This document shows, piece by piece, positions 1 through 6,914 of a DNA stretch of 36,134 bases. Position 1 is the stretch's first letter. Every line of letters begins with the position of its first letter. Both the position numbers and the translations under genes were made by a program. This DNA comes from a virus. Below the pieces are notes generated by a model. It did no database searches, was not told the DNA's origin, and saw only the letters and a program-made list of their open reading frames with translations. The stretch spans positions 1-36,134 of IMG/VR virus record IMGVR_UViG_3300005262_000102; one strand, written 5' to 3'.

Positions 1-1278
1 ATGGAGATTACTTTGGCAAAGCTCAGCCACCTGTTAGATGACATTCAGATCCGGCACTGGATCGCCAAAGGCGAATCCGTGGCCAAATCAGACGGCGATG
101 GCCTCACCTTCACGCTCTCGACGGCCGGCACCGCCAGCTGGGTGCTGCGCTATCGCTATGCGGGGCGTCGCAAAGAGGTAACCTTGGGGAACTATCCCGA
201 CCTTGGATTGGCTGCGGCGCGCAAGTTAGCCCGCGAGCAGCGAGTGCACATTGACCAAGGCGGAGACCCCGCCACGGTAAAGCAAGAAGCAAAATCGCGC
301 GCTCGCGATGCATGGCTAATGCGCGATCTTGCAGCAGACTATACGGCAAAGCGCCTGTCTCCTGACGAGTTCGCCCCCGACACCATTAAATACCGCCACT
401 ACGATATAGACCAGGTCATCCTGCCGTATCTCGGCGCCCGCGAGGTTCGGAACGTAACTCCGACTGACGTGGTGGACATGCTCACAAAGTGTGGCCGGAC
501 GTGGACCATCTGCAAACGCATCCTGACATGCACAAGCCAATTATTCGATCATGCCTGTGGCATGAAGATCATTCCGACCAATCCCTGCATGGGAATTAAG
601 CTCAACGCGCTGTTCGGAAAACGTCCTCCAGTAAAGAAACGCGTCATGCTGGACGAGGCCGAGCTGCGGTCCTTCTTGCCCAATATAGATGCCATTGGAG
701 AGGAAAACGCACTTGGCCTCCTGATCCTATTTGCCACGTGCGTCCGATCCAATGAGTTGATTAAGGCGGAAAAGAAGCACCTGAACTTCGTGAATCATAC
801 GTGGTGGGTGCCGGCAGAATCCGTAAAGACGCGGGAAGGATTTTTGGTTCCGCTGGTGCCTGAAGTCGAAGCTTGGTTCCAGAGATTGATCGAGCTGTCT
901 GGCGATTCAAAATATGTGATGCCTACGCGTGAGGGCCGCCGCAATAGAAAGCGACCGGGCGACAACCACGTCGGCAAGACAACGCTCTGGGCAGCGATTC
1001 AAAGAGCGTTCGAACAGGGAAAAATCGAGGTGCAACGCTTCACGCCACATGACACGCGCAGCACGGCCAAAGGTCATATGCGAAATATGGGCATCTCGCG
1101 TGAAATTTCCGAGATCGCGCTGAATCATAAGCTGCAGGGCATGGAGGGCATCTACGACGTGCGCGCGGATATTCCAGAACGCCGAGACGCACTGGTAAAA
1201 TGGGCTCGCTTCCTGATAGCCTGCAAGACCGGCACACCGATCCCCTCGAACGTCATCCCGTTCCGCTCAGCCGCATAG
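1..1278 (+). CDS. int: Prophage tyrosine-recombinase integrase (P4/DUF4102 type)
   Basis: Site-specific recombinase that integrates and excises the prophage. The 425-aa length fits P4-like integrases. An arm-type DNA-binding domain (DUF4102-like) covers about residues 1-95, a core-binding SAM-like domain about 105-200, and the catalytic domain the rest. The active-site set is visible: R249 (C-V-R-S-N-E-L), H350 and R353 (T-P-H-D-T-R), H376 (L-N-H-K-L) and nucleophile Y385 (G-I-Y-D). The start is the first base of the window, so no upstream context supports it. In this family the att site normally lies just 5' of int, often in a tRNA gene, so attL is probably immediately outside the window. 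No excisionase is recognised nearby. Confidence 0.95.
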   Translation: MEITLAKLSHLLDDIQIRHWIAKGESVAKSDGDGLTFTLSTAGTASWVLRYRYAGRRKEVTLGNYPDLGLAAARKLAREQRVHIDQGGDPATVKQEAKSRARDAWLMRDLAADYTAKRLSPDEFAPDTIKYRHYDIDQVILPYLGAREVRNVTPTDVVDMLTKCGRTWTICKRILTCTSQLFDHACGMKIIPTNPCMGIKLNALFGKRPPVKKRVMLDEAELRSFLPNIDAIGEENALGLLILFATCVRSNELIKAEKKHLNFVNHTWWVPAESVKTREGFLVPLVPEVEAWFQRLIELSGDSKYVMPTREGRRNRKRPGDNHVGKTTLWAAIQRAFEQGKIEVQRFTPHDTRSTAKGHMRNMGISREISEIALNHKLQGMEGIYDVRADIPERRDALVKWARFLIACKTGTPIPSNVIPFRSAA

Positions 1279-1399
1279 ATGTCTCCGATCTAAGATTGGA
1301 AAGGAAATAGGACACTCGATATCCGGCGTCGGGTCATCACTTCTGATTCCTCAAAGACATATGCTCAATTACGCGCGTTCGTTCCGGAGGAAAGCTACA

Positions 1400-1654
1400 A
1401 TGCAGCATTCACTTCGATCATCAGGAGCGCCGGCGATGTGGCTCATTCGCTATAAGGATAGAAATGGTTTTCCCCACATCACCTACGTGCAGCAAGAACT
1501 AAAGCCTTCCACATCAGAAGCATTGGAAGCCATACGCAATGAGGTGATGGGAGAAAAATCGAGTAATTTGCAATCTGCGGCGGCAGCAACGTCGCTACTC
1601 ATCGGGCTGACCATCATTAGCATAGAGCAGAGCACCGAATCTGACTTGTACTAG
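1400..1654 (+). CDS. Hypothetical small protein downstream of int
   Basis: 84-aa protein of unknown function. I start it at ATG 1400 because a GGAGG at 1386-1390 sits nine bases upstream; a longer reading from 1361 lacks such a site. The N-terminal half (W-L-I-R-Y-K-D...G-F-P-H-I-T-Y) looks like a short beta-rich module. A small hydrophobic stretch (A-A-A-T-S-L-L-I-G-L-T-I-I-S-I) lies near the C terminus and could be a weak membrane segment. It is separated from int by about 120 bp, has no operon partner and belongs to no family I recognise. Confidence 0.5.
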   Translation: MQHSLRSSGAPAMWLIRYKDRNGFPHITYVQQELKPSTSEALEAIRNEVMGEKSSNLQSAAAATSLLIGLTIISIEQSTESDLY

Positions 1655-1834
1655 CTCAGACTTGATCTGACATGTCCTGTCGGATGAGTTAGAGTTATGA
1701 GAGGCCGCAACCGGCCATTTGCGGACGTTCGCATTCTGTGCGGTTCCTGCTGACGTGATGATTCGCCTGGACAACAATGTAAGGAGTCCTGAGTAGGCTG
1801 GAGAAACGGCACTGCCAATTATCAAGAAGTCGTC

Positions 1835-2179
1835 CTAGTCCGTTGACCGCTGTTTTGCATACATAATTGCATGGCACAGCTGATCATAACGATAAGCTCC
1901 ATATACATATCTGCCAGCTTGGTATGTTACGCCGTAACGTGCCATTTCAGACAGCTCGTCCTTACCTGGGGTGAAAGGTTTGAGCCAGTTGGGTCGAAAT
2001 TCAGTGTCACGCTTGAAATTTGGCATTGATTGGCAAGCACGTGCGTAACGCACCGCATCGTCGAAATGATCATAGCGATATTGGCGATAGGCGTAACGTT
2101 GTCCATCGAAAGTAATTTCAAGCATGGCGGCCAACAATTGGTTGCCATCTTGTATCTCTGATGGCTCAGTGCTCTGCAT
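1835..2179 (-). CDS. Hypothetical protein with two internal repeats
   Basis: About 114 aa with ATG at 2179; the frame stays open upstream to 2197 through GTG/TTG codons. Two segments of about 25 residues resemble each other: one with G-Q-R-Y-A-Y-R-Q-Y-R-Y-D...A-V-R-Y-A and a second with A-G-R-Y-V-Y-G-A-Y-R-Y-D...A-I-M-Y-A. They are joined by a proline- and charge-rich linker. This is an ancient internal duplication of a Tyr/Arg-rich module, and I do not recognise the family. No signal peptide or membrane segment is seen. The gene is isolated on the - strand in the moron region between int and lysis genes. The ribosome-binding site is weak, so the start is uncertain. Confidence 0.55.
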   Translation of the reverse strand: MQSTEPSEIQDGNQLLAAMLEITFDGQRYAYRQYRYDHFDDAVRYARACQSMPNFKRDTEFRPNWLKPFTPGKDELSEMARYGVTYQAGRYVYGAYRYDQLCHAIMYAKQRSTD

Positions 2180-2214
2180 GACGCGCACCTGTTGCAACAG
2201 TCACCCAGTGCTTA

Positions 2215-2499
2215 TCATGTGAGGACATTTGCAGCTCCATTGAGCGCGAGGATTTCGCATCGTGCCTGCATCAAAGTGCTGTAGTCCGCTTCAGCTTGGG
2301 TTTCAAATGCCTCTTCAGGAAAGATGATGGAACGAAGCGTTGGGCGCAACCACGCCAAGCTGGTGTTGTCCGAGGGGGGAGGCATGTGCTTCAAGATAGC
2401 GGTAGAAGCGAATTTCGGAGTGCTGTTCTCGCAATCGAACTGCGCGCATCTGAGAATAATTTTCCAGCCCTGGAACCAGGATACGTTCTGCTTAAGCAT
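2215..2499 (-). CDS. Hypothetical protein, moron region
   Basis: 94 aa from ATG 2499, chosen because AAGGA lies about ten bases upstream and because this start avoids overlapping the gene ending at 2522. A longer reading from 2568 is open. The sequence is mixed alpha/beta with a Trp-rich start (S-W-F-Q-G-W-K) and a C-terminal helix (A-E-A-D-Y-S-T-L-M-Q-A-R-C-E). No domain is recognised. It probably forms a two-gene unit with 2522-2719, since only 22 bp separate them on the same strand. Confidence 0.45.
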   Translation of the reverse strand: MLKQNVSWFQGWKIILRCAQFDCENSTPKFASTAILKHMPPPSDNTSLAWLRPTLRSIIFPEEAFETQAEADYSTLMQARCEILALNGAANVLT

Positions 2500-2521
2500 C
2501 ACAAATCCGTCCTTTTTAGAG

Positions 2522-2719
2522 TTAGGGAGATCGACAGTCCACGACGCGACGAGTTCCCCAATGCCCATACAAAACCCGAGTAATCGTCTCTACCCCGACT
2601 CTCTGGTTGGAGAGATAGGTAGCGGCGAAAGAAACGCCGTGAGTTTGTTTGAGCTGTAAGCCATGCTCGATCTTGGCCATGACGCTAATTCTTTGCCGCC
2701 GTTCAGCTGTACCGTTCAT
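2522..2719 (-). CDS. Small hypothetical protein, possible distant relative of the 4162 and 5430 genes
   Basis: 65 aa starting at ATG 2719, with a strong GGAGG six bases upstream. It is basic and helical. The layout (Arg pair near the N terminus, a central G-V-S, then G-V-E-T-I-T-R-V-L-Y-G followed by R-R) recalls the C-terminal G-V-P-x-H-V-I-x-R-x-x-S-G of the two paralogous proteins at 4162 and 5430. The similarity is weak and is my inference. The good ribosome-binding site is the main support that it is real. Function unknown. Confidence 0.5.
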   Translation of the reverse strand: MNGTAERRQRISVMAKIEHGLQLKQTHGVSFAATYLSNQRVGVETITRVLYGHWGTRRVVDCRSP

Positions 2720-3222
2720 TGCACACCTCCGCGACAAATAGGGAGTTCGGTTACCGACGTGATGCCTAAAATAAACCCAAACCCTTTCGCGTCATTAAAC
2801 CATTTTACAATTCCGGTTTGCATACGCTGCCTTCATCCTTCGTGACATGTGGTCGAGTTATGACGAGCGCCAAACTGCCGAAAGGCACAATTCGAAGAGG
2901 GCGGTCCGGGAAGAATGTGCGACAACTAGCGGAAGCAGCCAGCAATGTGAGGACTTGGCGGAACGTGAATCCAGCATATACCCATACGATACGATTCCCT
3001 AACGCTTTCTCAACTTCTTTTGCGATCATCCTGATTTGCCGTCAAAATCGTTTGCTAGGACATGCTCCAATATTCCACTGGGAATCGTTCGCCCTGACGC
3101 TTTGATTGATGTTAGACTAAGGGTCTATATCTGAGGGGCTGTTAAGGGGCGGTAGCTGTCTCGCAATCGACACTCCATGTCATATCAAGTTTGAGCCAGT
3201 ACATCTGACTTGTAGGCATGAC
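2720..3222. other. Gap without a supported gene
   Basis: About 500 bp between the 2522-2719 gene and the receiver gene. Open frames exist on both strands (for example 2805-3029 on - and 2860-3105 on +), but neither has a convincing ribosome-binding site or a recognisable protein. I see no tRNA, terminator with a T-run or repeat here. Confidence 0.4.
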
Positions 3223-3618
3223 CTAGCGCTGCTCCCCCCTCGCCCGGACTACTGCCCGTTGTATAACCTCCAACAACTCATGCACCTGGGCGGGCTTGGT
3301 TAGCCAGTGAGAAAAGCCACCAAAAGGCAGGGCACGCTCTACATCATGTCCACCCCATCCCGACAAAGCCACAATTGGTACGTGCTGGCGACCAGGAACA
3401 GCCCTCATTGCCTTCGCCGTCTCGAAGCCATCCATACCGGGCATACGGATATCGAGCAAAACCAAATTCGCATCCCATGCCATAAACATCGCTAGCCCAT
3501 CTTCGCCACTGTACGTCACGCGATTTTCAATGCCGTAGCCAGTGAGCAACTCCGACAGCATATCCACGGCGTCGATGTTGTCATCAACGAGGAGAACCTT
3601 GGGGTTGATATTGTTCAC
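3223..3618 (-). CDS. Stand-alone response-regulator receiver protein
   Basis: 131-aa single-domain CheY-like receiver. The acidic pocket D12/D13, phosphoacceptor D56 (L-L-D-I-R-M-P-G-M-D-G), conserved S86 (A-L-S-G) and K108-P109 (L-T-K-P) are all present, so it should be phosphorylatable. No output domain follows; the protein ends after alpha-5. It starts at GTG 3618 with AAGG about eleven bases upstream. No histidine kinase is encoded in the window, so any partner must be in the host. A receiver is not part of the standard phage gene set, so this looks like a captured host gene (lysogenic-conversion cargo). The call is secure at domain level; its pathway is unknown. Confidence 0.9.
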   Translation of the reverse strand: MNNINPKVLLVDDNIDAVDMLSELLTGYGIENRVTYSGEDGLAMFMAWDANLVLLDIRMPGMDGFETAKAMRAVPGRQHVPIVALSGWGGHDVERALPFGGFSHWLTKPAQVHELLEVIQRAVVRARGEQR

Positions 3619-3784
3619 AGCTGTTCAACCTTGTCTCTCCTGGAAGTAATTCAATATACCTTGCTCTTCTCTCGCTCGCCGCACCGCAGCACGTACTTGC
3701 AGTGCTCAAAATTCTTCCCCAAACTGGAAATCGGTTTGAGGCAGATCAAAATCCGCTCAAATTCACTATGCTAGGGTTTACGGC

Positions 3785-3958
3785 ATGGACCTCAAGAGAA
3801 GAATGCACGCAGTCGCCTTGGAGCTGGCCCGTTCACATGGGGTCGCTTTTGCTCGGGCATTTTTCGAAGAGCACTACGCTACAATTAGGAGAACCAAACT
3901 GCAGCGAGACAGCCGTGTGCACAAACTACCGCCCTCCGGACAAGGATCTCCTCGCTAA
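3785..3958 (+). CDS. Short hypothetical protein (57 aa)
   Basis: Small open frame with ATG at 3785 and AGGG eight bases upstream. The product is basic and strongly helical in its first forty residues (K-R-R-M-H-A-V-A-L-E-L-A-R-S-H-G). A longer overlapping frame at 3702-3992 on the same strand has a less protein-like composition, so I prefer this one. It lies alone between the receiver gene and the 4162 gene. Function unknown; support is the ribosome-binding site and composition only. Confidence 0.4.
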   Translation: MDLKRRMHAVALELARSHGVAFARAFFEEHYATIRRTKLQRDSRVHKLPPSGQGSPR

Positions 3959-4019
3959 TGTCTTGGGCAGGTTGGTCGATCTGCTGACTTAGGCTGGCTC
4001 CCGAACCGCTCAACCGCCG

Positions 4020-4096
4020 CTTCAATCTCCGATTGAAAGCGTTTAGTGCGCAGACGTCTGCACACTCGTCAATCGACTTTCTCCCTTGCCGATTGA
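4020..4096. repeat. Two small inverted repeats flanking palindrome copy 1
   Basis: A near-perfect stem-loop (CAATC-tcc-GATTG, extending to GCTT/AAAGC) lies at about 4020-4040. A second pair, TCAATCG (4069-4075) and CGATTGA (4090-4096), follows it. The 16-bp dispersed palindrome sits between them. The word CGATTGAAAG occurs in both elements. The cluster lies directly upstream of the promoter-like TATACT for the 4162 gene, so it may be regulatory; this is inferred from position only. Confidence 0.4.
4048..4063. repeat. Dispersed palindrome, copy 1 (intergenic)
   Basis: GCGCAGACGTCTGCAC: one mismatch (T to C at position 2) from the 16-bp consensus GTGCAGACGTCTGCAC. Lies about 100 bp upstream of the 4162 gene. 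Confidence 0.85.
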
Positions 4097-4126
4097 AAGA
4101 AACTGCAACAATGTGTCTTAGGTCGC

Positions 4127-4132
4127 TATACT
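4127..4132 (+). promoter_or_regulatory. Probable -10 element of the 4162 gene
   Basis: TATACT embedded in CGCTATACTGAA, about 30 bp before the start codon. The same twelve-base word occurs upstream of the paralogous gene at 5430. The -35 is poor. The match between the two paralogues is the main support. Confidence 0.45.
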
Positions 4133-4161
4133 GAACTTAATACACTTTCCGGGAGCGAATC

Positions 4162-4401
4162 ATGGCCACCGTCCCAAGTGCTGACAGGAGACGCGACCAC
4201 GTTACGGCGTTACACGTCCACCAGGGTATCTCAATTTCCCACCTCACGAGTGCAGCAGAGGCGATCCGAGCAATGGTGGTGGCCGGCGTGCCTCAACACG
4301 TAATTACCCGAGTAACCAGTGGTTTTGAGATGCAGCGACGCAGGGACAGCCGTTCGATATGGCCCGGTACAGACAGACGTCAACAAACAGCCGAGCAGTA
4401 G
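4162..4401 (+). CDS. Small conserved protein, paralogue of the 5430 gene (copy A)
   Basis: 79 aa from ATG 4162, with CGGGAG seven bases upstream. It is clearly homologous along most of its length to the protein at 5430. Shared features are R-R-x-D-x-V-T-A-L-H-V near the N terminus, G-I-S-I-x-H-L, G-V-P-x-H-V-I-x-R, M-Q-R-R-R and W-P-G-x-D-R-R at the C terminus. It is probably cytoplasmic and helical, with no membrane segment. The second helical block (V-P-x-H-V-I-x-R-x-x-S-G) could be a helix-turn-helix-like segment, but that is a guess. It has its own promoter-like element and is followed five bases later by a copy of the dispersed palindrome. Function unknown. Confidence 0.65.
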   Translation: MATVPSADRRRDHVTALHVHQGISISHLTSAAEAIRAMVVAGVPQHVITRVTSGFEMQRRRDSRSIWPGTDRRQQTAEQ

Positions 4402-4405
4402 CCAT

Positions 4406-4421
4406 GTGCAGACGTCTGCAC
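4406..4421. repeat. Dispersed palindrome, copy 2 (intergenic)
   Basis: Perfect 16-bp consensus, between the end of the 4162 gene and the end of the broken methylase, which is convergent to it. No T-run follows, so it is not a standard terminator. Confidence 0.9.
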
Positions 4422-4432
4422 TCCTTACCGAA

Positions 4433-5224
4433 TCAGAACAAGCCAGGCGGCTCAGCAGTGCGGTCCCAGCTGTAAATGATCAGCTCCTTGCGGTCCGCCG
4501 CCTTTGCTCCCCCACCGACCGTGTACGCTATGTCGGTGCTATCCATCTGGAACGCGAGAACACGCGTCGGATGTCCGGATGATCGTTCAAGCTTAGTATC
4601 GCCTTCCCCTTCAGCCGCGCCATAAGCTCAGCCATCCGCTCGTACTCAGTTAGCGGAAAATCTACGCCATAGCCTTCGGTCTGCCAGTACGGCGGATCTA
4701 GGTAGAACAGCGTATGAGGCCTGTCATACCGCTCCATGCATTTGTGCCAGTCCATGTTCTCGATATAGGCGCCAGCCAGCCTCAGGTGCGCCGCTGACAA
4801 GTTCTCTTCAATGCGCAGCAGGTTGACGGGAGGTGCTGTCGTCTCAGTGCCCCAGTTCTGCCCATGCACCTTGCCGCCGAAGGCATGCTGCTGGAGGTAG
4901 AAAAAGCGCGCGGCACGCTGGATATCGGTAAGGGTGTGCGGCGGCGTCTCCTGCAGCCACTTGAACACATCACGGCTGGAGAGCGCGTATTTGAACTGGC
5001 GGACGAACTCTTCCAGGTGATTTTTGACGACCCGGTACAGATTCACCAGTTCGCCGTTGATGTCGTTGATCACCTCGACGTCTGCCGGCGGCCGCATGAA
5101 GAACAGCGCGCCGCCGCCGGCGAAGACTTCGACGTAGCAGGTGTGGGAGGGAATTGGGAAAAGAGACGGTCGGCCAGGCGTCGCTTGCGCCGATCCAAGG
5201 GATGATTGGTAATGGTGTTGCCAA
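4433..5224 (-). pseudogene. D12-class DNA adenine-N6 methyltransferase, three frameshifts
   Basis: Remnant of a phage-type Dam-like methylase (MethyltransfD12, about 264 aa if intact). The intended start is TTG 5224, preceded by AAAGG. The first frame gives P-I-I-P-W-I-G, then a one-base loss near 5187-5191 hides G-K-R-R-L-A-D. A second loss near 5145-5147 precedes C-Y-V-E-V-F-A-G-G-G. The central frame (4528-5097) carries V-I-N-D-I-N-G-E and catalytic motif IV D-P-P-Y at about 4687-4698. A third loss near 4554-4556 separates Y-T-V-G-G-G and the C-terminal E-P-P-G-L-F, which ends at 4433. Three lesions within 0.8 kb argue for a decayed gene rather than chance sequencing error. As it stands no active enzyme is expected. 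Confidence 0.85.
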
Positions 5225-5394
5225 GAGTAAACCTTTAAATGCTATCTGTGCTAGACTTCCGCCGCCTCGCGAAGTAGCAGAGCCTTGCTCGGTTCACTGG
5301 CCCTATCAGTGGATTGAGGCTCGGGCGTGCTGTTGACGCAGCACGTCTGAGCGCTCTGTTTTTTAGGGATATTTCCCTTTTGTTTCACTAGCGC

Positions 5395-5400
5395 TATACT
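5395..5400 (+). promoter_or_regulatory. Probable -10 element of the 5430 gene
   Basis: TATACT within CGCTATACTGAA, identical in twelve bases to the element before the 4162 gene and about 30 bp from the start codon. The -35 region is weak. Confidence 0.45.
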
Positions 5401-5429
5401 GAAATCCCAACAAGCGCACGGAGAGGATG

Positions 5430-5672
5430 ATGTCTTCCCTGGATGACTACGAACGCAGACACGATGAGGTCACCGCGCTGCATGTTCGATCTGGAATTTC
5501 GATTCAACATCTAGCAGGCAAACTTGAAGCTCGCCGGCATATGGAAGAGACAGGCGTGCCAGCTCATGTTATTGAACGTATTTTGAGCGGAATTGGTATG
5601 CAACGCCGCAGAGTTCCAAGCACGAAATGGCCTGGCGAGGATAGGAGAAAACGCCCGGTTGAAACAGTATAA
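5430..5672 (+). CDS. Small conserved protein, paralogue of the 4162 gene (copy B)
   Basis: 80 aa. Two adjacent ATG codons (5427 and 5430) follow GGAGAGG; the second has the better spacing. It aligns with the 4162 product from R-R-H-D-E-V-T-A-L-H-V through G-V-P-A-H-V-I-E-R-I-L-S-G, M-Q-R-R-R and W-P-G-E-D-R-R. DNA identity between the copies looks only moderate, so the duplication is old or the copies arrived separately. It lies convergent to the lysis genes ending at 5689 and upstream of the broken methylase on the opposite strand. Function unknown. The conservation of two copies suggests selection on the protein. Confidence 0.7.
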   Translation: MSSLDDYERRHDEVTALHVRSGISIQHLAGKLEARRHMEETGVPAHVIERILSGIGMQRRRVPSTKWPGEDRRKRPVETV

Positions 5673-5688
5673 ATCCAGCTTCCTGCAG

Positions 5689-6204
5689 TCACTTCAGTAG
5701 TTCTTGCTGTTGTCGATAGAACTGCCTCAAGCCGAGGGCTTGCTCGCGCCAGGCGCGGCAGACGGTCGCGTTGAAGACGTCGGTTTCCGCGACTTCAGAG
5801 AGCGGAATGCCGGCGGATTCTCGGTCAACGTCTGAGGCAGGTCCGGGATCGTCACCTGCCCAGGCGGCGTTATATGCGCGCACGAAGCCAACATTGACGC
5901 CATACACAGCATCGTCAGCAGGCGTGACGAACACAGGGACTTGTTTTTCAATCACTTCTCCTTTCAGGTAGATTTTCTGGATGCGGTCGCGGTACTTGAT
6001 TTCGGTCTGCACCACGACCTTGGTCTGCGCCTTGCCGATGGCCACGGTGCGCTCTGCCTGCGCGGCCACGTAATCGAGGTGCTGCTGGCCAGCGCACCGC
6101 TCGCCCTGCAGCAGGCCCAACACATAGACCACCGCCCCCAGGGCGAGCACCAGCAACAGCCGCGCCCACGATGGCACCACAGCGTCACTAAGTTTGTTGA
6201 ACAT
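5689..6204 (-). CDS. Rz-like inner-membrane spanin subunit
   Basis: 171-aa i-spanin candidate that would join the o-spanin to disrupt the outer membrane at the end of lysis. An N-terminal membrane segment (about residues 14-33, L-L-L-V-L-A-L-G-A-V-V-Y-V-L-G-L-L) is followed by a periplasmic, charge-rich helical region (Q-A-E-R-T-V-A-I-G-K-A-Q-T-K). The gene starts 17 bp inside the end of the lysozyme gene. It completely contains a lipoprotein gene in another frame, the hallmark of Rz/Rz1 pairs. The call rests on architecture and position rather than strong sequence similarity. Confidence 0.8.
   Translation of the reverse strand: MFNKLSDAVVPSWARLLLVLALGAVVYVLGLLQGERCAGQQHLDYVAAQAERTVAIGKAQTKVVVQTEIKYRDRIQKIYLKGEVIEKQVPVFVTPADDAVYGVNVGFVRAYNAAWAGDDPGPASDVDRESAGIPLSEVAETDVFNATVCRAWREQALGLRQFYRQQQELLK
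5727..5951 (-). CDS. Rz1-like outer-membrane spanin lipoprotein, nested in Rz
   Basis: 74 aa, read in a different frame and wholly inside the Rz-like gene. It has a basic start, a short hydrophobic segment and a lipobox (M-L-A-S-C) near residue 24. The mature part is proline-rich (T-P-P-G...I-P-D-L-P...N-P-P), as expected for o-spanins. It would be lipidated at the Cys, sorted to the outer membrane, and bind the Rz C terminus. Confidence 0.8.
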   Translation of the reverse strand: MKNKSLCSSRLLTMLCMASMLASCAHITPPGQVTIPDLPQTLTENPPAFRSLKSRKPTSSTRPSAAPGASKPSA

Positions 6205-6712
6205 GTGGCACCCTCCATTCGAAAGTCCTTGCCGTATGCGCGCCAGCCAGCGGCTGCTCGCCCAGGCAGATCCGGCGCTCGAACTGGCGGCGCCTGGTCA
6301 GCCCCGCAACCTGTTTGCCGCCTGCGTGATCCCATGCCAGCAGACCGTTGCACGCGCCGACGTGGTCGCCCTGGTTCAGCTTCTTGAGCAACGAGGAACC
6401 GCAGAAGGCGCCCGCGCCGACGTTGTAGGTGAACAGCACATAGGCGTCGTATTCATGCTGAGCGATCGGCACCCGCAGACAGCGCAACACCGCCGCGCCC
6501 TTCTCCGCCAACTGCGACTCCGTCAGCGCCTTGCACTCGGCCGCCGTATAGACCCTGGTGCGGTCCACGTCCTTGCCGGCGTAGCCCTGGCACACCGTCC
6601 ACACATTCACGACGTCCTCATAGGGCACGTAGCGCGTACCCTCCAGCGAGGTGAGCGCCGCCACCAGCGCAGCGCTCACCAGGGTCAGCCCGAAGCGGTT
6701 AGACGGGCTCAT
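6188..6712 (-). CDS. Endolysin, glycoside hydrolase family 24 lysozyme with SAR-like N terminus
   Basis: 174-aa phage lysozyme that cleaves peptidoglycan glycan strands. The catalytic triad spacing of the T4/P21 type is intact: E24-x8-D33-x5-T39 (L-E-G-T-R-Y...D-V-V-N-V-W-T). The first ~22 residues form a weakly hydrophobic Ala/Leu/Ser-rich segment typical of a signal-anchor-release domain, suggesting Sec export and holin- or pinholin-controlled activation. Cysteines such as C41 may regulate or stabilise the fold. It overlaps the holin gene by 14 bp and the Rz gene by 17 bp in a compact lysis cassette. Confidence 0.92.
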   Translation of the reverse strand: MSPSNRFGLTLVSAALVAALTSLEGTRYVPYEDVVNVWTVCQGYAGKDVDRTRVYTAAECKALTESQLAEKGAAVLRCLRVPIAQHEYDAYVLFTYNVGAGAFCGSSLLKKLNQGDHVGACNGLLAWDHAGGKQVAGLTRRRQFERRICLGEQPLAGAHTARTFEWRVPHVQQT

Positions 6713-6914
6713 CGTCCACCCTCCCCTTGTTCCAGCGCAGGTACAGGGTCCACAGCTTGTCCACGATCAGCAGCAGCAGCCACAGCAGCGTGACGAGCTG
6801 CACCAGGTCCGGCAGCGTGAAGCCCGCAAAGCTCAGGCTGGCAACGACCGCCGGCGGCGCAGCGGTGACGACTTTCTCGGCCACCGTGCTGGCCGCTTCT
6901 TGGGACATAGTCAT
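6699..6914 (-). CDS. Putative holin
   Basis: About 71 aa from ATG 6914, or 69 from ATG 6908. It has one strongly hydrophobic segment (L-V-Q-L-V-T-L-L-W-L-L-L-L-I-V) followed by a basic tail (Y-L-R-W-N-K-G-R). A milder hydrophobic stretch before it (A-V-V-A-S-L-S-F-A-G-F) could make a second membrane helix. It would control lysis timing by permeabilising or depolarising the inner membrane. It lies immediately before the lysozyme, downstream of a terminator-like hairpin, and inside the 3' extension of the upstream frame. No strong ribosome-binding site is seen. Confidence 0.75.
   Translation of the reverse strand: MTMSQEAASTVAEKVVTAAPPAVVASLSFAGFTLPDLVQLVTLLWLLLLIVDKLWTLYLRWNKGRVDDEPV

Noticed and set aside
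2805-3105. Overlapping frames on both strands as small moron genes
   Set aside because: Neither has a convincing start signal or a protein-like pattern that I recognise; left as an unassigned gap.
4406-4421. Palindrome copy 2 as an ordinary bidirectional terminator between convergent genes
   Set aside because: No T-run on either side, and identical copies lie inside coding sequences where terminators would be harmful.
5070-5090. CGACGTCTGCCGG in the methylase remnant as another palindrome copy
   Set aside because: It shares only the GACGTCTGC half; the other arm does not match and the protein sequence (A-D-V-E-V) is ordinary for this family.
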